A program made the position numbers and the translations under genes. Under the pieces are notes generated by a model. The model made no database searches, was not told the DNA's origin, and was given only the letters and a program-made list of their open reading frames with translations. A DNA stretch of 64,000 bases from Nostoc sp. FACHB-280 (lineage in GTDB: Bacteria > Cyanobacteriota > Cyanobacteriia > Cyanobacteriales > Nostocaceae): positions 180,010 through 244,009 of the forward strand of contig NZ_JACJSD010000005.1 of NCBI RefSeq assembly GCF_014697615.1, written 5' to 3'. Shown here piece after piece: positions 18,801-27,834 of the stretch (the first letter of the stretch is position 1; the number at the start of each line of letters is the position of its first letter).

Positions 18801-19630
18801 CGGGGAGCTTGACAATGATGGGCAATCAGCATTCCCCATAATTGCTGGTCTTGCAAAATCGGCACGACTATTTTGGCCTGGACTTGTAAATTTGCCAATA
18901 ATTCAATGTGCCACGAATTCAGACTACCATCATAAATATTCGGTTTGACAGAGATTAATCCCTGACGGGCAAACTCACTGTAGTATTCTTTGAAATAAGA
19001 GTCATACAAGCAAGTAGATAACAGTGGTGTCCATGCTGCACCGACTGATTCGTTGGTGACAATACCGCTATTATCTGGCTGCCAACGCACAATCACCACT
19101 CGATCTGTTTGGAGAAACTGCCGTACCTCTGTGACTGTTGTTTGCAGAATTTCCTGTAAATCTAAGGATTGATGAATTTTTTGGATAATTTGTGCTAATA
19201 ATCTTTCTCGCTCAATGCGCTGTTGCAATTGATTCCGCAACTGGACGGTTTCAATGGCTCCTTGAACTGCCCTTTGCAAGCTTGCTGGGGTAATTTGTTC
19301 TTTGACTAAGTAATCTTGTGCGCCGGCTTTCATGACTTGGACAGCGATCGCTTCACTGCCCTGGCCTGTTACCATAATTACGGGTAAATAAGACTGTTGG
19401 CTTAAGGCTTGTAACTGAGCGAGAAATTCTAAGCCATCCAAATCAGGCAAGCGATAATCCAGCAAAATGACATCGGGTTGTTGCTGCCAAAGTTCTAGTC
19501 CTTGACTCCCTAAAGTTGCTTCTAAAATATTGTAGGAGTAATGGCGATCGCGCAACAAACATTGCCGATAAAATTCCCGGTCTTCAGGAGAATCATCGAC
19601 AATTAAGACGTTGCGCCGAGCTTGAACCAT
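15866..19630 (-). CDS. Hybrid histidine kinase: REC-GAF-PAS-PAS-GAF-PAS-HisKA-HATPase-REC
   Basis: The 1254-residue protein begins with a receiver domain (phospho-acceptor Asp58 in VILLDYRLPDLDG). A GAF domain follows (about 150-310) that looks like a cyanobacteriochrome GAF: SWHIELLANLQVQAKIVVPIL, QLWGMLIAHHCQAPRQW. The usual bilin-binding Cys before His241 is replaced by Trp240. Then come PAS domains near 325-450 and 460-575, a second GAF (590-745), a third PAS (750-875), HisKA with LSHELRSPLNP, HATPase_c with NLLSNAIKF and GLGLGLAIV, and a C-terminal receiver with VLISDIGMPDMDG. It starts two bases after the stop of the response regulator gene, so it belongs to the phytochrome operon. Confidence 0.93.
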   Translation of the reverse strand: MVQARRNVLIVDDSPEDREFYRQCLLRDRHYSYNILEATLGSQGLELWQQQPDVILLDYRLPDLDGLEFLAQLQALSQQSYLPVIMVTGQGSEAIAVQVMKAGAQDYLVKEQITPASLQRAVQGAIETVQLRNQLQQRIERERLLAQIIQKIHQSLDLQEILQTTVTEVRQFLQTDRVVIVRWQPDNSGIVTNESVGAAWTPLLSTCLYDSYFKEYYSEFARQGLISVKPNIYDGSLNSWHIELLANLQVQAKIVVPILQDQQLWGMLIAHHCQAPRQWQPLEIDLLQELAAALGIALRQAELYQQTQHELIERKRIEAELRESKERLHTTLLAARIGTWDWNIQTGLISWSDNLEPLFGLQPGEFDGSFEMFLEQVHPDDRDRILKTVNHVITKGENYEIEFRVVHPNGKIRWALSQGKVFYDQKGQPLRMTGLDIDITERKKSAEALRDSELKFRQLAENIDAVFWIREVLEDRISYVSPAYERLWGLKAQNLYTNQSNWVNLIHPEDKESVARAFQEKAIANQFDEEYRIILPNGSIRWVRDRCFGLKDETGEIYRFTGIAEDITARKQRELNKQFLNQLDLRLRHLQDAQAMMWETVSSLGHYLNVNRCTLGRVDLPQNLYTLEQIWSRNYEDFPRTQTISNFANSEMQAIFATNQALVVHDITKDSRTTAFAQNYAGFQIQAIVCVPCIYQGQLVAVLTVSSPNPRVWSGDDVALLQETVVRIWPLIEQTKTTQALRESEERFRTLADNMSQFAWMADANGWIFWYNQRWFDYTGTTLEEMQGWGWQKVHHPDHLNRVIQHFRHCLTTGEAWEDTFPLRRNDGEYRWFLSRAIPIRDQQGQILRWFGTNTDITEQKQAEEERSLLLEKEQLARAEAERANRIKDEFLAILSHELRSPLNPILGWAKLMQTRKFDATKTTEALATIERNAKLQCQLIDDLLDVAKILRGKLNIDETPINLVFVLEAALDTVRTAAVAKSILLHSTLPQIGQVSGDSARLQQIFWNLLSNAIKFTPAGGRVDVQLQRVDHQAQITISDTGKGIKPDFLPYIFESFCQEDASTTRKYGGLGLGLAIVRYLVEAHGGTIQADSPGEGQGATFTVKLPLLATELRPSQPDELSIPELDLTGIKVLIVDDEPDARELVTAVLAQYGAEILAVTRAAEVLASLESFQPDVLISDIGMPDMDGYTLIQQIRSLPADKGGKIGAIALSAYARKEDQQRSLSVGFQYHISKPLDLDKLVETVSELARKS

Positions 19631-19632
19631 GA

Positions 19633-20091
19633 TTAATACTCCAGGTGTTCAGGAAGTGTTGTCACCTCAAACCAGTATTGGATCAGCGTTTGCACATCTC
19701 GTTTTAGCTGCTCAAAATTAATCGGTTTAATAATGTAGCTGTTGACTCCGTAGCGGTAACAATCTTCGATATCTTTGGGGTTATTGGAGGTGGTAAACAC
19801 CACAACCGGAACGGTTTTTAGATTATCATCCTGCTTGATCTGGCGCAATACTTCTCGGCCATCGGTTCCCGGCAGATTTAAATCCAAGACAATCAAGCCC
19901 GGAAAAAAGCAGATGTCGCTATAATTACCAGTACGATACAGAAAAGCCAAGGCTTGCTCTCCATTGACACATCGCTGAATCGGAACTTGAATGGGCGATC
20001 GCTCCAGCAATCTTTGGAGGGCTTCAAAGTCTTCGTTGCTATCTTCCACCACCAACAGCAGGGGGATGGGCAAAGTTCTCATAGTCTTCAA
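19633..20091 (-). CDS. rcpB: Phytochrome-associated response regulator
   Basis: A single receiver domain of 152 residues: acidic pocket [12 protein letters not shown], phospho-acceptor Asp70 in [13 protein letters not shown], switch Thr in VVFTTSNNP and Lys in [12 protein letters not shown]. The long loop after strand 2 ([11 protein letters not shown]) is characteristic of the Rcp family that receives phosphate from cyanobacterial phytochromes. It overlaps the phytochrome gene by four bases (ATGA type), showing translational coupling, and is followed at once by the hybrid kinase gene. The symbol follows the CphB/RcpB naming of Calothrix. Confidence 0.9.
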   Translation of the reverse strand: MKTMRTLPIPLLLVVEDSNEDFEALQRLLERSPIQVPIQRCVNGEQALAFLYRTGNYSDICFFPGLIVLDLNLPGTDGREVLRQIKQDDNLKTVPVVVFTTSNNPKDIEDCYRYGVNSYIIKPINFEQLKRDVQTLIQYWFEVTTLPEHLEY

Positions 20092-22334
20092 GAGATTTCC
20101 TCGGCTGTTAATGTAAAGTAAAATGTACTACCTTGTGATGGTATAGATTCTACCCAAATCCTGCCGCCGTGGCGCTCGACGATTTTGCGAGCAATAGTTA
20201 AACCTGCACCAGTGCCACCGCCAAATTCATCGCGTCCATGTAAACGGCGAAAGATTTGAAAGATTTTTTCCAAATGCTTATCTAAAATGCCAATGCCATT
20301 ATCACGCACATAGAAAATTGGCACTGGGGAGGTGTTTTGTTGGGTAATATAGCCAACTTCCACCCATTTTTGGGCTTTATCGTTGTACTTCATGGCGTTG
20401 CTGATTAAGTTGGTGAATAATTCATTTACCTGGGCGCGATCGCATTTTATACTGGGGAGCGTTTGCGGCAGCCGAAATTCTATTTCACTTTGCGGACGGG
20501 TAATGCTGAGGGTATTGATTACCTGTTGGACTAACTCATTCAAGTTGACTGGTTGGCGCATAAGTTCCGCTCGTCCCAACCGGGAAAAATGCAGCAGAGA
20601 ATTAATTAAATCTTCCATCCGTTGGGTTAAGCGCACCAGGGTTTGCAGTTTCGCCATTCCATCATCATTCAACGTTTGGGCATAATCTTCCATCAAAAAG
20701 TTAGCGTAGTTGTGAATTCCACGCAGGGGTTCCTTCAAATCGTGAGAAGCAATATAAGCAAAGGAATCAAGTTCTTCGTTACTGCGTTGTAATTCAAAAT
20801 TCATCAAGGCGAGTTCATCGGCTTGGCGTAAGACAATCCCCACAATTAAACCGCGTAGTTCGGTGACTGCGGCAATTTCGCAAGATTTCCAAGGTAAAGC
20901 CCAACCCCGCACCGTTTCTTGCCACAAATCAAAAGATTTGCGCGGCGACATTCGCAAACTACCATCAGATAATACTTCCATAGGTTTGTGTGGATTGCCA
21001 CCCCACTTTACAGTTTGGATCACTTCTGGACGAAACCAAATCAAATAATTGTGCTGCACCCGTGAAATTTCTAAAGCTAACACCCCACTAGCGATCGCGC
21101 GGAATGACTCTCCTGGGGGATAATCTTTAGAGAGCGATCGGGTGGCAAATAAACCATCTTGCAGTCGTGGTTTCATCCAATTCAGTAAAGCATTCACCTC
21201 TGCCTCTGATGGCACTTCACCCACGCGAATATATTGATTACCACTGCAAATTACTGCGCCTGTAGCGTTTACTAAATTCAGTAATTGAGATTGTAGCTGC
21301 ATCATCCCATTCAGGAAATACTTAGACTGGGACAAAGCCTCAACAAATTGAGTTTGTAAAGACTTCAACTGCATTTTGTAGTCCATATCTTCACTAACTT
21401 CTTTGTTCACCAGTTCTACAGACATCACCTGGCCAATAAATTCGCAAATGGTACGGTCGTTGTAAGGAATATATTTAGGTGATGAATGATGACAGGCAAT
21501 TAATCCCCAAAGCTGTTGATTTTGCAACAGCGAAATGGACATCGAAGCAGATACATTCATATTGCGTAAGTATTCCAAATGAATTGGAGACACACTCCGC
21601 AACACTGACAAACTTAAATCGAGTGGTTGATTTGTCAGAGGATTATTGTGAGGAATTAAAGACGCAGGTTGGTAGTTGGCATCAGGAATCAGCCGCAGCC
21701 AATTCAGGGTGTAAAGATGTCGCGCTTGCTTAGGAATATCCGAAGCAGGGTAGTGTAAATCGAGATAAGGAACTTTCAGGTTCGTATCTTCAGCAATTAC
21801 ACAACCTGCACCTTCCGCATCAAATTGATAAACCATCACCCGCTCAAAGCCTGTAATTCGCCGTATTTCTTGGACAACAACTTGACACATTTCCCGTAGT
21901 GTGGCTGCTTTTTGCATCCGGGTAATTGTGGCTTTTACCTGATGATAAAAATCAACAAACTCAGTTTTTTGGTTAACTTGTTTCGGCTCTAATTCCAAAA
22001 GAATCACTGTATCTGAGTGGTGAACAATGCCATCAAAATACCGAGATTGGTTTAAATACTGAATTGATAAATCTAGAGGATTAATTGTCTCGAAATCTGC
22101 GGTGAGGCATTGCTGAATTTTTTGAATTTGCTTGGCATCAAATAAAACAGATAAATGTTTGCCTAAAAGTGCCGCTGGTGGATGACCAATGATTTTTTCA
22201 GTGTTATCACTAACTTGGATAATTTCGAGGTGAGCATCTTGCAAAACCAGCAAAACTCCGTGAGGCTGAATTAAACCTGGAATGTGAATCGGCTCGCGAT
22301 CGCAATTTGTTAAATCTATGATTTCATCAGCCAT
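20088..22334 (-). CDS. cphB: Bacteriophytochrome-type phytochrome histidine kinase (CphB/AphB type)
   Basis: The order is PAS, GAF, PHY, HisKA ([15 protein letters not shown]) and HATPase ([28 protein letters not shown]) in 748 residues. The GAF holds the phytochrome motif [14 protein letters not shown]. At the site where plant-type and Cph1-type phytochromes bind bilin through a Cys (…CHLTYL), this protein reads SPIHLEYL, with Ile in place of Cys. A Cys is instead at residue 11 in [20 protein letters not shown], where bacteriophytochromes attach biliverdin. It should thus be a red/far-red sensor using biliverdin. The Rcp gene overlaps its end. Confidence 0.93.
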   Translation of the reverse strand: MADEIIDLTNCDREPIHIPGLIQPHGVLLVLQDAHLEIIQVSDNTEKIIGHPPAALLGKHLSVLFDAKQIQKIQQCLTADFETINPLDLSIQYLNQSRYFDGIVHHSDTVILLELEPKQVNQKTEFVDFYHQVKATITRMQKAATLREMCQVVVQEIRRITGFERVMVYQFDAEGAGCVIAEDTNLKVPYLDLHYPASDIPKQARHLYTLNWLRLIPDANYQPASLIPHNNPLTNQPLDLSLSVLRSVSPIHLEYLRNMNVSASMSISLLQNQQLWGLIACHHSSPKYIPYNDRTICEFIGQVMSVELVNKEVSEDMDYKMQLKSLQTQFVEALSQSKYFLNGMMQLQSQLLNLVNATGAVICSGNQYIRVGEVPSEAEVNALLNWMKPRLQDGLFATRSLSKDYPPGESFRAIASGVLALEISRVQHNYLIWFRPEVIQTVKWGGNPHKPMEVLSDGSLRMSPRKSFDLWQETVRGWALPWKSCEIAAVTELRGLIVGIVLRQADELALMNFELQRSNEELDSFAYIASHDLKEPLRGIHNYANFLMEDYAQTLNDDGMAKLQTLVRLTQRMEDLINSLLHFSRLGRAELMRQPVNLNELVQQVINTLSITRPQSEIEFRLPQTLPSIKCDRAQVNELFTNLISNAMKYNDKAQKWVEVGYITQQNTSPVPIFYVRDNGIGILDKHLEKIFQIFRRLHGRDEFGGGTGAGLTIARKIVERHGGRIWVESIPSQGSTFYFTLTAEEIS

Positions 22335-22488
22335 ACCCTACCCGCTCAACTCCAGCCACTGCCCGTAACTGATCTCCGTAATCTCCCTTATTGTAATTTT
22401 AGATTTTAGATTTTGGATTTTGCATTAATTCGTTGAACTCACGTTGTAGTTAGCAGAAATATTCTCAATACTTCCATTTTCTGAATTT

Positions 22489-23907
22489 ATGACCCAGAAA
22501 CTAGAATTACCAATATTCACACTTTTTTTTGGACTGGCTATTATTCAAGCAGTCGGCTGCACAACTGATAACAATAATTCCGCAGTTGTCGCCCAAACTT
22601 CTCCCAAACCAGCACCCCAAGAAATCATCCAACCAGGAGAAGTCCGCGCCTTACCCGGTAAGTTAGACACCATCCCAGTGTTTAACAGTAACAGCCCTGA
22701 ATGGATTAAAAACGAAGGAATTTTGCTTTCTACCTTTCCCACTAATAATAAAAAAGTTCCCGCCGCCCACCTCAATTTTCCCTTTCAGGGACGCTTCGAT
22801 TTATTTGCCCATCATTACACTCACACGCCCAAAGATTTACAAACCCTATATATCGGTGTCATACTCCACAACCCCAGTAAAAAACCTGTGACAGTCAGTG
22901 TCTTGCAGGGCGCAAGTTATTTAATGCAGGATGCGCCCTTTGTGACCTTAGCGCCTTACCTAGAAAATAATGATGGCAAGGTTTATTCTGGCCCAGGGGC
23001 GAGGGCTGTCAGTGATGTGTTGCGCGGTGTGCGTCAAGCAGATTTCCCCGCCAAGTTTGTCATTCCTCCTGGTGGTAGCCGGATGTTATTAAATCATCCA
23101 ATTCCTGTGAGAAATTTAGCCAAGCCTGTGAATGGTCGTTCTAGTTTTTTGCGCTTGCAAAGTAGCGGTAAGGTATACGCAGCCAGTTTGGCGATGTTTG
23201 CTAAAAAAAATGCCGATAATTCTGACCGTGCGCCAACTTTGAGTGAATGGCAAGCTTTATTAAATAATGGCAGTTTTGCCGGGCCGAGAGATAAAACCCC
23301 AACCCCACCCAATGCTACTAGTGGTTCACTCATTTACGGACGTGTGGCTGGTGTTTCTCAAGGTTCCCAATGGCAAGCTAATTTGGTAGATAACCCCAAA
23401 GCCCAGTATTTAACTATTCCTGAACGCGGTAAAGGTATTGCTTATCCTTTAGTTACTCTCCGGGGCGGTCGATTGGGTACTGACCAAATCCAAACCGCTA
23501 AAATGTTGGTGCGCTACCCTGATACCGCCTACGAAGCACACGGTAATTATGGGGTGGAATATAACCTGAGTTTGCCGTTAAAAAATCAGACAAAGCAAAC
23601 TCAAAAAGTCACCGTCACCCTAGAAACACCACTAAAGGAAGACAAGTTATCTCAAGGTGGCATTCGTTTCCGCAAACCATCACTTGATTTTCCCTTCTTT
23701 CGGGGTACAGTCCGACTGCGTTATGTTGATGACCAAGGACAACAGAAAACGCGGTATGTGCATTTATGGCACAGAACTGGTCAGGTTTTAGAACCATTGG
23801 TGCAGTTTGTTCTCCCACCCGCCAGCCAAAGAAATCTACAGGTAGACGTGATTTATCCACCAGACTCGACACCACCGCAGGTTGTGACTGTCCGAACTTT
23901 AGAGTAG
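22489..23907 (+). CDS. DUF3370 family secreted protein
   Basis: The 472-residue protein opens with a lipoprotein-like signal (FTLFFGLAIIQAVGC, Cys24), so it is exported. The body contains IIQPGEVRALPGKLDTIPVFNSN, FAHHYTHTP and LYIGVILHNPSKKPVTV, which I recognise as DUF3370, a family common in cyanobacteria and of unknown function. C-terminal strands VRTLE and VHLWHRTGQVLEP indicate a beta-rich fold. It is divergent from the phytochrome operon with 154 bases between. Confidence 0.85.
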   Translation: MTQKLELPIFTLFFGLAIIQAVGCTTDNNNSAVVAQTSPKPAPQEIIQPGEVRALPGKLDTIPVFNSNSPEWIKNEGILLSTFPTNNKKVPAAHLNFPFQGRFDLFAHHYTHTPKDLQTLYIGVILHNPSKKPVTVSVLQGASYLMQDAPFVTLAPYLENNDGKVYSGPGARAVSDVLRGVRQADFPAKFVIPPGGSRMLLNHPIPVRNLAKPVNGRSSFLRLQSSGKVYAASLAMFAKKNADNSDRAPTLSEWQALLNNGSFAGPRDKTPTPPNATSGSLIYGRVAGVSQGSQWQANLVDNPKAQYLTIPERGKGIAYPLVTLRGGRLGTDQIQTAKMLVRYPDTAYEAHGNYGVEYNLSLPLKNQTKQTQKVTVTLETPLKEDKLSQGGIRFRKPSLDFPFFRGTVRLRYVDDQGQQKTRYVHLWHRTGQVLEPLVQFVLPPASQRNLQVDVIYPPDSTPPQVVTVRTLE

Positions 23908-23941
23908 TAATCAAAATTACTCATCCCCGAATTTCTCACGT

Positions 23942-24060
23942 TTGGGGAGAGGGGAGTATAGAGAGAGGGGGAAGTGTGGGGAGATAGGGGAGTGTGGGGG
24001 GAAAGATTTCTTCACCATCCTCCCCCCCTCCCACACTTCCCACACCCCTTCTCCCCACTC
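23942..24060. repeat. Large G-rich/C-rich inverted repeat
   Basis: GGGGAGAGGGGAGT... and GGGAGTGTGGGGGGAAAG on the left pair with CCTCCCCCCCTCCCACACTTCC on the right, making a long imperfect hairpin between convergent genes. It probably ends both transcripts. Similar AG/CT-rich filler is common in Nostoc spacers. Confidence 0.55.
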
Positions 24061-24082
24061 CTTACTCCCTTTGAATGACAAT

Positions 24083-24958
24083 TTACCAGTTCCGCCAGCC
24101 GCCTTTTGCTGATACTTCACCAGAACTTTTCAACCCGTGAGTTTGCAGTAAAGTTTGATATTCTTGACTACTCGCCCAACGGTCAATTTCTCTAGCGCGT
24201 AGCACGGGTACAGGATGGCTTAATTGGGCTGTTCGAGCGACTTTCACCATTTCACCCAATTCTGTTTTACTAATTTCATCATAAGCACGGGCTTGGGCAA
24301 CAAAGGCATCGAGGTTGAGTTGCGGTGCAAGTGTGGGCGAACCACCAGCCAGTTTCATGAGTACAGACATGACCACTTTAGGGTTTTGGGTGGCTAGTAA
24401 AGCGGCGCGATCGCAGGTAAACTCAGCACAGCGTACCCATTCTAAAAGTTGTGTTTGGATGGCTTGAGCCAAAAAATTTCCCACATTCGGCACAATTGCT
24501 GCCGCTAAGACCAGTAAATTTACAGGCGTTAAATAAACACTATGGTCGCATTTCAGATGCCCTAACTCATGGGCAATTACCGCCTGTATTTCTTCTGGGG
24601 TGAGGATATCTATCAAGGAAGTATGCACCACCACAAAAGGCTGTTTACCCCGCATTGCAAAAGTATAAGCGTTGGGTGCTGGATGTTGCCGGACGTATAA
24701 TTGTGGCGGTTCAATATCTAAGACTTTGCAAGCTTCTAATAATAATTTATGTAAATCTGGCAGTTGATTTTCACTGACTAAAACACTAGAAGCAATGTTT
24801 TCTACATAAAAAATCTGCTCCGCCATTGGCCCCAGCCAATTCCGCACCATCAAATCAATACCAGGTATTTGTTTGAGAGTTTTGGTAGATTCCAAGTCTA
24901 AGGGATGACGAAAGGAGTCAGCTTTTAAACCAATTAGCGGGGTTTTAATGAATGACAT
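24083..24958 (-). CDS. M48 family metallopeptidase
   Basis: The zinc-binding motif is AVIAHELGHLKCDHS (HExxH), and a downstream Glu in WVRCAEFTCDRAALL is the third ligand, as in HtpX/Ste24-type M48 peptidases. The 291-residue protein has one moderately hydrophobic stretch (LTPVNLLVLAAAIVPNVGNFLAQ) that may associate with membrane. The N-terminus DSFRHPLDLESTKTLKQIPG is typical of cyanobacterial members. Its likely role is degradation of damaged or membrane proteins; substrates are unknown. It lies downstream of murA on the same strand, with 193 bases of repeat-rich spacer. Confidence 0.9.
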   Translation of the reverse strand: MSFIKTPLIGLKADSFRHPLDLESTKTLKQIPGIDLMVRNWLGPMAEQIFYVENIASSVLVSENQLPDLHKLLLEACKVLDIEPPQLYVRQHPAPNAYTFAMRGKQPFVVVHTSLIDILTPEEIQAVIAHELGHLKCDHSVYLTPVNLLVLAAAIVPNVGNFLAQAIQTQLLEWVRCAEFTCDRAALLATQNPKVVMSVLMKLAGGSPTLAPQLNLDAFVAQARAYDEISKTELGEMVKVARTAQLSHPVPVLRAREIDRWASSQEYQTLLQTHGLKSSGEVSAKGGWRNW

Positions 24959-25064
24959 GATATAGCCAGCTTGAAAAAAGACTGTAAAAATTTGGCTGCT
25001 AATTTAACAGCCATCCACAAGCTAGTATAACGATTCAGTTGGTGGAAGGAGGGGGTAAGGGAAG

Positions 25065-25150
25065 ATGGGTGTGAGGGTGTAGGTGTAATAGTGTATTTAT
25101 CCAAAACTCTTTCACCCCTATACCCATACACCCCTACACCCCCACTCCCC
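25065..25150. repeat. C-rich dispersed repeat, copy B
   Basis: GTGAGGGTGTAGGTGTAATAG on the left and CACCCCTATACCCATACACC on the right are imperfectly complementary. This is probably also the 3' hairpin of murA, which ends at 25152. Confidence 0.45.
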
Positions 25151-25151
25151 T

Positions 25152-26525
25152 CTAATTAGCAATTGTGACCGGGGGAGTGCTGCCATTAGAAGTCACCCCA
25201 GGGGTTGAGACTTCGTTGACGCGCTTGATTTTAGCTCCCAATTGCTGCAACTTGATATCAAGACGATCGTAACCGCGATCGAGGTGATGCAAGCCTTGGA
25301 AAGTGGTTTGTCCGTCAGCGGCCAAGCCAGCTAAGACAAGGGCTGCTGATGCTCGCAAGTCTGTACCAATGACAGGCGCACCCGATAAATTGGGGACTCC
25401 GCGCACAAAAGCTGTGTTACCTTTGACGCGAATCTCTGCACCCAAGCGGTTTAACTCGGAAGCATGGCGCAAGCGATTTTCAAAGACAGACTCGTTAATG
25501 ATGCTGTCACCTTCTGCTAAGGTGAGCAAAGCCATGAACGGTGCTTGCATATCTGTGGGGAAACCAGGATGGGGTAAGGTTTCAATATATGTGGCCTTGA
25601 GAGTTTCCGCCGGTAGTATTCGCAAGCAGTCTGGGGCTTCTTCAATAATCTGCACGCCGATTTCCCGCAGTTTGGCAATTACGGGAATTAAATGGTCGGG
25701 TACAACTGGGGATAATGAGATTTCCGAACGTGTAATTGCACCAGCTACCAAAAAAGTTCCAGTTTCAATGCGATCGGGGATAATGCTGTAGTCAACAGAA
25801 TGCAATTGCGGAACACCTTCAATGGTGATGACACTAGTACCAGCACCGTGAATTTTAGCTCCCATCGCGTTACAGAAATTCGCCAAATCAGCTACTTCTG
25901 GCTCACGCGCTGCATTTTCGATGATAGTTTCGCCATCAGCCAGGGTAGCCGCCATCATCAATGTTTCTGTTGCGCCCACACTGGGAGTGTCAAGGTAAAT
26001 TTTGGCTCCTTTTAATCTGCCACCATTGGGAACATAAGCATTACAAATGCCATGTTCAATCTGCACCTCGGCTCCCATTGCTTGCAGTCCCCGGACATGC
26101 AAGTCAACTGGTCGAGCGCCAATTGCACAGCCACCTGGTAAGGGCATTTGTGCCACCCCTAGCCTAGCCAGAATAGAACCAATGGCAAAAAAACTGGCTC
26201 GTAGTTGAGTCACGAGTTCGTAGGGAGCTTTAGATGTAGTAATATTGCTGGCGTTAATGTCTAAAATGTCGCCTTGGCGTGAGACTTTTACACCTAAAGC
26301 TGATAAAACTTGTCCCATTTTTTCGACATCCGCCAACAAGGGAACATTACGGATGTGACAATCTCCAGAACAGAGCAATGCTCCAGCCATGATTACCAGT
26401 GCTGAATTTTTTGCCCCGCTAACTTTGACATGACCGTGCAAACGATGCCCACCGAAAATTTGCAAGACTGAGGAGTCTGCTTGAGGTGCAAGCTTGGCAT
26501 CTGGTAAGCTGGTAGAAGGATTAAT
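25152..26525 (-). CDS. murA: UDP-N-acetylglucosamine 1-carboxyvinyltransferase, probable ATT start
   Basis: MurA adds enolpyruvate from PEP to UDP-GlcNAc, the first committed step of peptidoglycan synthesis. Seen are [13 protein letters not shown] near the start, the catalytic Cys loop [19 protein letters not shown] (fosfomycin target Cys), [16 protein letters not shown] [11 protein letters not shown], and the C-terminal [15 protein letters not shown]. No ATG, GTG or TTG lies before the TTG at 26463-26465, but the frame stays open upstream and encodes [19 protein letters not shown], which resembles the N-terminus of related MurA proteins. An ATT at 26523-26525 sits 7 bases after a perfect GGAGG (26533-26537). 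I take ATT as the start; TTG at 26465 is the alternative. Confidence 0.9.
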   Translation of the reverse strand: MNPSTSLPDAKLAPQADSSVLQIFGGHRLHGHVKVSGAKNSALVIMAGALLCSGDCHIRNVPLLADVEKMGQVLSALGVKVSRQGDILDINASNITTSKAPYELVTQLRASFFAIGSILARLGVAQMPLPGGCAIGARPVDLHVRGLQAMGAEVQIEHGICNAYVPNGGRLKGAKIYLDTPSVGATETLMMAATLADGETIIENAAREPEVADLANFCNAMGAKIHGAGTSVITIEGVPQLHSVDYSIIPDRIETGTFLVAGAITRSEISLSPVVPDHLIPVIAKLREIGVQIIEEAPDCLRILPAETLKATYIETLPHPGFPTDMQAPFMALLTLAEGDSIINESVFENRLRHASELNRLGAEIRVKGNTAFVRGVPNLSGAPVIGTDLRASAALVLAGLAADGQTTFQGLHHLDRGYDRLDIKLQQLGAKIKRVNEVSTPGVTSNGSTPPVTIAN

Positions 26526-26878
26526 AAGCCTACCTCCAAAAATAATACTTAATTTTCAAGGGTTGAAGTTGGTTTTGATTCTACAGTAAAGATTTCATTT
26601 GTCTACATATTGGATTAATCAATATATTTTTTGGCTCGTGAATTGAGGGCAAAAAATAACGGTAATTAATCTCAGATGTAATGGTAAATTTCAATACTTC
26701 GTAGACTATAGGCGCTGTTTTTTAGGGATGGTCTTTGAGTTGTAGGAAACTCAACCACTCATCATAGTTCCCAATCTGGAATTTAAAATATCTACGATAC
26801 AGATATTTTGAATATAAGTTGACAAAAATAAATAATTGAGTAATAATTAGAAATTGTCGATTAAAAAACGAACGTCAC
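26526..26878. other. Gene-free spacer between murA and tRNA-Leu
   Basis: Apart from the murA ribosome binding site (CCTCC on the plus strand at 26533-26537), I see only AT-rich sequence that should hold the divergent promoters of murA and the tRNA. No repeats of note. Confidence 0.4.
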
Positions 26879-26960
26879 GCGGAACTGGCGGAATTGGCAG
26901 ACGCGCTAGATTCAGGTTCTAGTGCCGCAAGGCTTCCGGGTTCAAGTCCCGGGTTCCGCA
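26879..26960 (+). tRNA. tRNA-Leu (anticodon CAG)
   Basis: Acceptor GCGGAAC (26879-26885) pairs with GTTCCGC (26953-26959), with discriminator A at 26960; CCA is not encoded. The anticodon stem CTAGA/TCTAG surrounds the loop TTCAGGT, giving anticodon CAG (26913-26915), which reads CTG codons. A long variable arm (TGCCGCAAGGCT) marks it as a class II tRNA, and the T arm reads CCGGGTTCAAGTCCCGG. No intron is present. Confidence 0.97.
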
Positions 26961-26963
26961 TTG

Positions 26964-27040
26964 AAAGTTAAAAAGTAAAAGGTAAAAGGCAAAAATATCA
27001 GTCATTTACTTTTAACTTTTGATTTTTTACTTTTGCCTTT
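26964..27040. repeat. AAAAGTAAAAGGC-type inverted repeat after tRNA
   Basis: AAAAAGTAAAAGGTAAAAGGC on the left is complementary to TTACTTTTAACTTTTGATTT and TTTACTTTTGCCTTTAA on the right. It can form a long A/T hairpin and may terminate the tRNA transcript. It abuts the start of the methyltransferase gene. Confidence 0.5.
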
Positions 27041-27044
27041 AATT

Positions 27045-27827
27045 GTGTTAACTAGTTTACAAAACTCTCTCGTTAAGCAAATTCGCAAGCTGCACTCTAC
27101 TAAGGAGCGTCACAAGCAGGAGTTGTTTTTGTTGGAAGGGACGCATTTGTTAGAAGAAGCTTGTGCAGTAAATTATCCCTTAGAAACGGTTTGCTGTACA
27201 CCAGACTGGCAAGCTGCTCATGCTTCCTTGTGGGAGAGGTTATGTAGTCGTTGTGAAAGGGCAGAAATTGTCAGTGAGGAAGTTTTAGGTGCGATCGCTA
27301 CTACAATACAACCAGATGGCATAGTCGCCACAGCCAGACGTAGCGATTCAATCAATCAAGTCCCCTTTGATGGCATCGTTTTAGCTTTAGAAACCATCCA
27401 AGACCCAGGAAATTTAGGTACGATTATTCGCACGGCGGCTGCTGCTGGTGCATCGGGATTATGGTTAACTGGTGATAGCGTAGATTTAGATAACCCCAAA
27501 GTGTTGCGTGCTAGTGCTGGACAATGGTTTCGCTTAAATATGGCAGTGAGTGAAGATTTATTAACCATAGTCAAGCAAAGTCAGCAGGCGGGAATGCAAG
27601 TGATAGCGACTTTGCCGACAGCAAAATTAACTTATTGGGAAATTGATTGGCGCAAACCCAGTTTAATTTTATTGGGGAACGAAGGCGCAGGTTTATCGGC
27701 AGACTTGGCAAAAATGGCAGATAAACAAGTCAATATTCCCCTGAGTCCTGGAGTCGAGTCTTTAAATGTGGCGATCGCAGCTGCTTTAATGTTATACGAA
27801 GCTCGGCGACAAATAACCACAGGCTAA
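27045..27827 (+). CDS. SpoU/TrmH family RNA 2'-O-methyltransferase
   Basis: The GTG at 27045 gives a start MLTSLQNSLVKQIRKLHSTKERHKQ typical of the family; an upstream TTG is in the inverted repeat and less likely. An N-terminal RNA-binding substrate domain (LFLLEGTHLLEEA) precedes the knotted SPOUT domain with motif 1 IQDPGNLGTIIRTAAAAGASG, motif 2 LILLGNEGAGL and motif 3 IPLSPGVESLNVAIAAAL. It should methylate a ribose in rRNA or tRNA using S-adenosylmethionine. The exact nucleotide is not predictable here. It is convergent with the small acidic protein gene. Confidence 0.9.
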   Translation: MLTSLQNSLVKQIRKLHSTKERHKQELFLLEGTHLLEEACAVNYPLETVCCTPDWQAAHASLWERLCSRCERAEIVSEEVLGAIATTIQPDGIVATARRSDSINQVPFDGIVLALETIQDPGNLGTIIRTAAAAGASGLWLTGDSVDLDNPKVLRASAGQWFRLNMAVSEDLLTIVKQSQQAGMQVIATLPTAKLTYWEIDWRKPSLILLGNEGAGLSADLAKMADKQVNIPLSPGVESLNVAIAAALMLYEARRQITTG

Positions 27828-27834
27828 AGCAACA

